Source of the DNA: Dactylis glomerata
Taxonomy: Eukaryota; Streptophyta; Magnoliopsida; Poales; Poaceae
DNA length: 64,000 nt
Reading direction: 5' to 3'
NCBI GenBank assembly: GCA_007115705.1
Contig: QXEO01000548.1
Coordinates: forward strand, 8,630,383-8,694,382
Shown here: positions 58,483-64,000 of the stretch, piece by piece
Layout of the letters: each line of letters begins with the position of its first letter
How positions within the stretch are numbered: the first letter of the stretch is position 1
Program-made: the position numbers and the translations under genes
The notes under the pieces: model-generated
What the model saw: only the letters and a program-made list of their open reading frames with translations
Told to the model about the DNA's origin: nothing
The model's database searches: none

Positions 58483-60170
58483 TGATACGTCTCCAACGTA
58501 TCTATAATTTTTGATGCTCCATGCTTGTTTTTACACCATTTGCCTATTGTTTCGTTACACTTAGTGGCACTTTTATGCATTTTCCGGAACTAACCTATTA
58601 ACGAGTTGCCACAGTGCCAGTTTCCTGTTTTCTGCTGTTTTTGTGTTTCAGAAGTGATACATAGGAAATATTCTCGGAATTGGACGAAACAAGTTCCTGA
58701 AGTCTTATTTTACCCGGAAGCTTCCAGAGATCCGAAGGAGAGTAGGAGGGGGGCCACCAGGGCCCCACATGTAGGGGTGGCGCGGCCAGGCCCCTGGCCG
58801 CGCGGGCCCCGCGTGAGGGCGCCTGGCTTCCCCTCTGACATCGCCCCTTCGCCTATAAAGACCCCCCGACGGAAAAAACCTAAGTGCCCGATCAGTTTTC
58901 CAGAACACATCGCGATCCGCCGCCGCCGTCGACCCGAAGATCGGGAGGGTCCAGAAGCTCTTCCCGGCACCCTGCCGGAAAGGGGAATCGCCACCGGAGG
59001 TCTTCTTCATCGCCATGCTTGCCTCCGGAGCGATGATTGAGTAGTCTACCTTGGACTATGGGTCATAGCAGTAGCTAGATGGTTGTCTTCTCCACCATGT
59101 GCTTCATGTTTAGATCTCATGAGCTGCCCTACATGATTGAGATCACCGTTATGTAATTCTACATGTTTGGTTTGTTGGGATCCGATGAATATTGGTGTTT
59201 ATGATTAAGTTACTGTACTGAATATTATCTTTTGTTATCTCTATGTTGTTTATGATCTTGCATGCTCTCCGTTGTTAGTAGCTATCTTGGCCGAGTAGTT
59301 GCTAGTGACTCCAAGAGGGGGTATTTATGCTCGATAGTGGGTTCATGCCTCTATTTCACCTGGGGGAGTGACAGAAACCTCTAAGGTGGTAGATGTGCTG
59401 TTGCTACTAGGGAGAAAACAACATTCATATGCTCAAGGGCATATGCTTTGTTTACATTACACACTTTGCTTAATGCAATTATCTGTTGTTCGCAACTTAA
59501 TACTACTGGGGTGTTCGGATTGATATCCCCGGGAGTGGATTATTAGTCATAGATGCACTTGGATGGCGGTCTATGTATTTTGTTGTAATGCCCAGAGTAA
59601 ATCTCATAGTGATCTTCTTGACATATCACATTTATCTTTATTCTATCAATTGCCCAACTGTAATTTGTTTACCCAGCATGTGTTATTTTATCTATGGAGA
59701 GACACCACTAGTGAACTGTGGACCCCGGTCCTATTTCCATCATATTGCTATCACCTGTTTACTTTCTCGCACTGTTTACTTTACTTGCATACTTTTACTG
59801 TTTTCCACTCGATACACTCATAACCTTTGTTTCAAGCAAACCGGTGAGATTGACAACCTCATCGTAAGTTGGGAGCAAAGTATTTGTTTGTGTGTGTGCA
59901 GGTTCCACGTTGCAGCTAGCAAGCAAAGCTTGGACGAGGCGCCATATATAAATTGTCCGCAGCTGTCGCAAACTAGCAAGCCTCACCTTCAGTCGTTTGT
60001 CTCTCCTCTCCTGACCGATATTAAACCTTGGTTTCTTAACTGAGGGAAAACCAGCTGCTATACTCATCATACCTTCCTCTTGGGGTTCCCAACGGGCTGG
60101 TCATTCACCACGCACAAGGACTGTTGCTGGGGGACGAAGAAGAATAATCTCCTTCATCAACTAGCCATCA
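58483..60170 (+). repeat. Element C 5' LTR, 1688 bp
   Basis: It starts TGATACGTCTCCAACG and ends CCATCA, ten bases before the PBS, as in element A. Confidence 0.85.
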
Positions 60171-60180
60171 GCTGTTTTTC

Positions 60181-60198
60181 TGGCGCCGTTGCCGGGGA
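60181..60198 (+). other. Element C primer binding site
   Basis: TGGCGCCGTTGCCGGGGA is the standard Athila-type PBS. Confidence 0.85.
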
Positions 60199-60360
60199 GG
60201 AAGTAGAAGACTTCTGCGAGGCGAGTTTTCGCACACACATTCTTTACTTTGTTATTGCTTTGCTTTACTTTATTTATTTTACCTGCATCGTTTTTTTTAA
60301 ATCAAAAACCCAAAAAAATTAGAATCCTTGGTAGTTGTTATTTCTTTACTTTAATTTATC

Positions 60361-60954
60361 ATGCTGTTCCCTAAGTTCGTTCTGGAGGACCTCTCAGTAG
60401 GTAGTGGTTCGATTATTGGTAAAAGTAACATTGAGGAGTTCTTTAATCACATTAGTATGCATGAGGAAGTTGAGGAAAAGTCTTGGGTTGAGCTTGCTCC
60501 TAGTATTGAAGTTGCTTCTGTTTATTTAATTGACATGTTGGAAACTAGGTTTGCTAGTCTTAATCCTTCTATGCAATATATGTTCCTTAAGCTTCATGAA
60601 ATTGAGGATCCCGAAAAGAAAGCTTTTATCTTGGAAACTTTGCGCCTAGAATTTAAGGATGTCGTTATTGATGCTAGGAAAGTTCTTAAATATTTTGATA
60701 AACTTGGTTCACCCATAAAGGTTATTAGTACGAACGATGAAAGGGCCGAAATACCTATACCTTGCAAGCTTTTGGGATTGTGTGAAGCTTTCGAAAATAA
60801 TTTTGACTGGATCTGTCCTGAAAATCTTTTTGATGAAAATAGTGTACCAAAGCATGATCACAAAGGGTCTTCAAAAACTTATGTGGATGAAATACAATGC
60901 CTTATTGACAAGACCTCTACTTTTGATCTCAATGCTTCTTCTGATGTTACTTGA
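60361..60954 (+). CDS. Intact 197-aa ORF of unknown function in element C
   Basis: ATG 60361 is the first in frame, about 160 bp after the PBS, where gag starts in element A. The protein starts MLFPKFVLEDLSVGSG and contains IEEFFNHISMHEEVEEKSWV, LETRFASLNPSMQYMFLKLH and KLLGLCEAFENNFDWICP. It is mostly acidic and helical in composition, with no transmembrane segment, zinc site or protease motif. I see no similarity to gag. The end, NASSDVT, and the nucleotides after the stop match the end of the element A protease frame, so the replacement lies upstream of that point. It has no frameshift or stop. Its function is unknown; it may be a captured host fragment or an element-specific accessory protein. 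Confidence 0.8.
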   Translation: MLFPKFVLEDLSVGSGSIIGKSNIEEFFNHISMHEEVEEKSWVELAPSIEVASVYLIDMLETRFASLNPSMQYMFLKLHEIEDPEKKAFILETLRLEFKDVVIDARKVLKYFDKLGSPIKVISTNDERAEIPIPCKLLGLCEAFENNFDWICPENLFDENSVPKHDHKGSSKTYVDEIQCLIDKTSTFDLNASSDVT

Positions 60955-63888
60955 TTCGCAATTTTCTGCGCCTAGCTCAAAGGCGTTAAAGAAAAGCACT
61001 CTTGGGAGATAACCCAATGTTTTCTTTTCAGTACTTTTTCTTTTATTTGAGTCTTCGAAGTCATTACTACTGTAATGACCGCTCCTTATCTTGTTTATTT
61101 CATTTTTGTGCCAAGAGAAGCCTCTAATTTGAGCGAGGTAAAGATTTGGGGATGTTGCTGTCCTGAAACTGTTTTCGGTGCTGCACCGTAAAAATTCGTA
61201 TAAATTCTCTGTTTATTTTTTGGACCTGCGATTTCTTGTGCATATGCCCCAGGTTATATACAAACTTTTGTTATATGAACACTTTTTATTTGAGCAACAT
61301 AAAATCCCTCAAAAATTCGACCTTTGTCAGCTGTTCAGTTTTGACAGATTTCTGCCAATATTTGTGTTTGCCACTTTATCGCTTTCTTTTGAGTTCTTTT
61401 GATCACGGAACTTTTAGGGAGGTTGCTACAGTAGTATTTGCTATATATGTGGTGGTTTTGAGTTGAAACCTGAAGCAAAAAGAGGTTGATTATATGTTAT
61501 GCCTACACTAATGTTGCTAATAGAATTGTGTTTAGTTTTGTATGAAGGAAGTTTTCAAGTGTAGGGATTGGAGAATGATGAGATGAGTTGAAGAATGGAA
61601 AAAAGCTCAAGCTTGGGGATGCCCATGCATCACCCCAAGAAATATCCAAGAAGTACAAGCGTCAAAGCTTGGGGATGCCCCCGAGGCACCCCTTCTTCAT
61701 CGGCAAAAATCAGGTCACCTTTCAAGACACTATATTTTTATTGCTTCATGCACTATGTGTTTTTCTTGGAGCGTCAGTTGTTTTAGTTTTCTTAGTTGGT
61801 TTAGTTTGTTTGTTTGCTGCAATAAATGGTTGGACCCCAACAAATTTCTTTTGGAGGAGATGTACTCGTTTTCATTTGCAAAGAACGCTCTAGTTTTCAC
61901 TCTTATTAAAAATCGAGTGTTCTTCTTTTTCTGCTACTGCTTTTAGTTTTCGTTTTCGCCTTGATTTGCGTTCAGACCTTGTCATATCTTTTCATCAAGG
62001 TGTATTTTTGCCTCTGATCTTTATTGGTTTTTATCAAAAGAGGTGTTTATAAAAATTTCAAATGGTGTTGGAAAAGAGAAAAAGCTTTGTGCAAAATAGT
62101 GGTACAAGAAGGAGCTTGTGTAGACTGCGGCTTAGGCTTTTTCATGTCATGCTTGATGTCTTTTTGATGGTATGCTTAGTGGTTTTGCTGTAGCATGACT
62201 TGTCTCAAATAACTGAGATTGCTTAATGAGCCTTTGAAAAAATCATGCGTTGTTTTTATTGTATGGAAGCATTATTTTGGTTTTCTCCTTGATGATTTAT
62301 TTGGGTTGACTTGGCGCATGCTCACACATGTTAGACTCTTACAAAGTCGCCAATAGCCTCTATGATCATTTAGTTTTTGACTTTTGATGCCATCTTATGC
62401 TTCTTTTAATGTCGCTTTGTCGCTTTGCATGATTATGGCCATTATTGCTCTCTTAGTTGGTCGCTCCCAGTCTTTTGCTAGCCCTCGCCTTGTACTGGGT
62501 ATGAGCTCTACTCATGCATCCAACTCCTAAAAGCCAAAGTTTTCCAAAGTGTCCACCATACATACCTACTAGCAATTTGCTATTCCAAGTAAATTTGACT
62601 TGCTTTTATTTTCTCTTCAAATTAAACTCTTACCAGTGTTATGCGAAATTCGGTCAGTAAAGCTCTCACGAACTGGAAGGCACACTTTACTTTTTCCTGT
62701 TCTAAAAATTTGACATTGTGGTCTCTTATGTTGAGTTGTTATGCTTGCAAGTTGTAAGTTGGATTCTAGCCCATCCATGCTGTCATGGGGCAAGCTTTCA
62801 ACATTGCACTTCCTATTTGAGTTGATATCGTGATCTTTTGTTTATGGATGCCCGCGGTGTGAAATGAATTGGGAATCTTGTGGGGATCATGGAGTTTGTA
62901 TATGTGTTAGGGAAATGCCGGGCCGCCAATCTAAGCCATGCATAATTCATGGTGGAAATTTGCAGCATACCCATGGTGAACATTCGATGACGCATCTCAC
63001 AATAAAAAGCTAAACAAAAGGCAAATAAAAGAGATGTCGAGGTGTTCATTGTCTGCTTGTCCTGTCATTTTGGTGTGGGCTTGTTCCATGTCATCGGGCA
63101 CGGAGGTACCCCATTGGCGGTTCTCAATGATATGCATATATTTACAATGAGAAGAGCCTTGCTTGGGACTCTAAGTAAAGTAGCATGAGGTTTGGGTACT
63201 CGTATTCACGGGGCACGAGGTTTTCAACTTATGATTTGTCAAGCATATGCATCATAATTGTTCTCGCATTAACTTTAACCATTCAAGATGCTTATGATGG
63301 GGGCAATGAGAGCTCAAAGCCGGTAAGTACCATAATTTTTGAAGGTTATAAAACTTGCAATCACTGCTTCCCTCTGCGAAGGGCCTTTCTTTTACTTTTA
63401 TGTTGAGTCACCACCTTCTTTCTTTATGCACCATTAAGAGAGCATAGTTGTCATTCTTAGTGTGATATGCATTGTCCCAAAGTTCATTGATTGATTCATG
63501 ATGATTGGTTTCAGTTGTTCTTAAATTATTTGTATCTAGTCGCCCTCTTAAACTTGAAGGTGTCCTATGCATTTATGTTTTGCTCTCTTTGAAGGACAAG
63601 CTGAAAACCATTTGTATGTTTTTCCTTATGATTTGAACACACGTTTGACTTTCATTGTTTCATTTTCATGATCTTTTGTTTGTGTTCATTTACATGTTTA
63701 CAACATGGTTGCTAAGTTCTTATTGTCATGATTATATCTTCATGCCCATGTTTTAAGTTCTTATGATCCCAGCTCACAAATGCTTACATATATGATCAAG
63801 ATTGTGTAGGTGCATGTCACCTCAAAAATTATTCTTTTGTTATCACTTACCTACTCGAGGACGAGCAGGAGTTAAGCTTGGGGATGCT
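60955..63888 (+). other. Element C 3' internal non-coding region
   Basis: It is homologous over its length to 48044-50972 of element A. There is no long ORF. It ends in GAGTTAAGCTTGGGGATGC, the polypurine tract. Confidence 0.8.
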
Positions 63889-64000
63889 TGATACGTCTCC
63901 AACGTATCTATAATTTTTGATGCTCCATGCTTGTTTTTACACCATTTGCCTATTGTTTCGTTACACTTAGTGGCACTTTTATGCATTTTCCGGAACTAAC
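63889..64000 (+). repeat. Element C 3' LTR, first 112 bp
   Basis: It is identical to 58483-58594 over its visible length and continues past the window end. Confidence 0.9.

Larger units (their letters stand above)
58483..64000 (+). mobile_element. Athila-type element C with a substituted ORF (runs off the window)
   Basis: It has a 5' LTR, PBS, one ORF, a 2.9-kb non-coding 3' region, a polypurine tract and the start of the 3' LTR at 63889. The first 112 bp of the two LTRs are identical. It is inserted inside element B; the bases before it (58478-58482, ATATG) should reappear after the 3' LTR. It has no gag, protease, RT or integrase. Confidence 0.85.

Noticed and set aside
1..64000. CRISPR arrays, bacterial promoters or operons
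   Set aside because: The intron structure and transposon content are plant nuclear, and the only regular tandem array has 665-bp units without spacers.
1..64000. tRNA or rRNA genes
   Set aside because: None was recognised; the TGGTATCAGAGG and TGGCGCCGTTGCC segments are retrotransposon primer binding sites and not tRNA genes.

Overview
The window is nuclear DNA from a grass, most likely a Triticeae cereal (wheat, Aegilops or barley group). The evidence is an Angela/WIS-type Copia LTR, three Athila-type Gypsy elements that share LTRs of about 1.6 kb, Stowaway MITEs that begin with the CTCCCTCC terminus, LINE tails, and plant-type introns. There are no operons, and most open frames belong to transposable elements or decayed genes.

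Layout. 1-2.76 kb holds no recognised gene. 2.76-7.0 kb is a minus-strand Copia element with a 126-bp 5' LTR, truncated in the reverse transcriptase. 7.8-9.1 kb is a LINE tail. 9.2-10.1 kb is a decayed gene with a Stowaway MITE at its 5' side. 11.2-20.5 kb is a gene-relic island: a basic 199-aa ORF, two convergent paralogous relics that resemble B3 domains and share an intron position, a 274-codon frame broken by two stops, a two-exon acidic protein that looks intact, and a GRF-zinc-finger-like gene with one frameshift. 20.7-28.8 kb is a tandem array of 12 complete units of about 665 bp, in which a three-unit block was recently duplicated. 28.8-33.1 kb holds two decayed Copia elements in opposite orientation.

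33.45-43.06 kb contains the one clearly intact host gene. It is a 16-exon minus-strand gene for cytoplasmic peptide:N-glycanase (PNG1), 720 aa, with a complete Cys/His/Asp triad and four zinc-binding cysteines. Its introns carry a MITE and LINE debris.

43.5-64 kb is nested retrotransposon sequence. Athila-type element A (44.1-51.8 kb) keeps only gag and protease. A GC-rich gene relic follows, then a minus-strand Angela-like Copia remnant (52.7-55.1 kb). Element B (minus) is inserted in that remnant, and element C (plus, running off the window) is inserted in B. C has the same LTR and 3' non-coding architecture as A, but in place of gag-protease it carries an unrelated intact 197-aa ORF.

The least explained items are the satellite with its higher-order block and conserved hairpin, its divergent relatives in an intron about 8 kb upstream, and the ORF of element C. 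All gene models come from reading splice sites and frames by eye; no database search was run.
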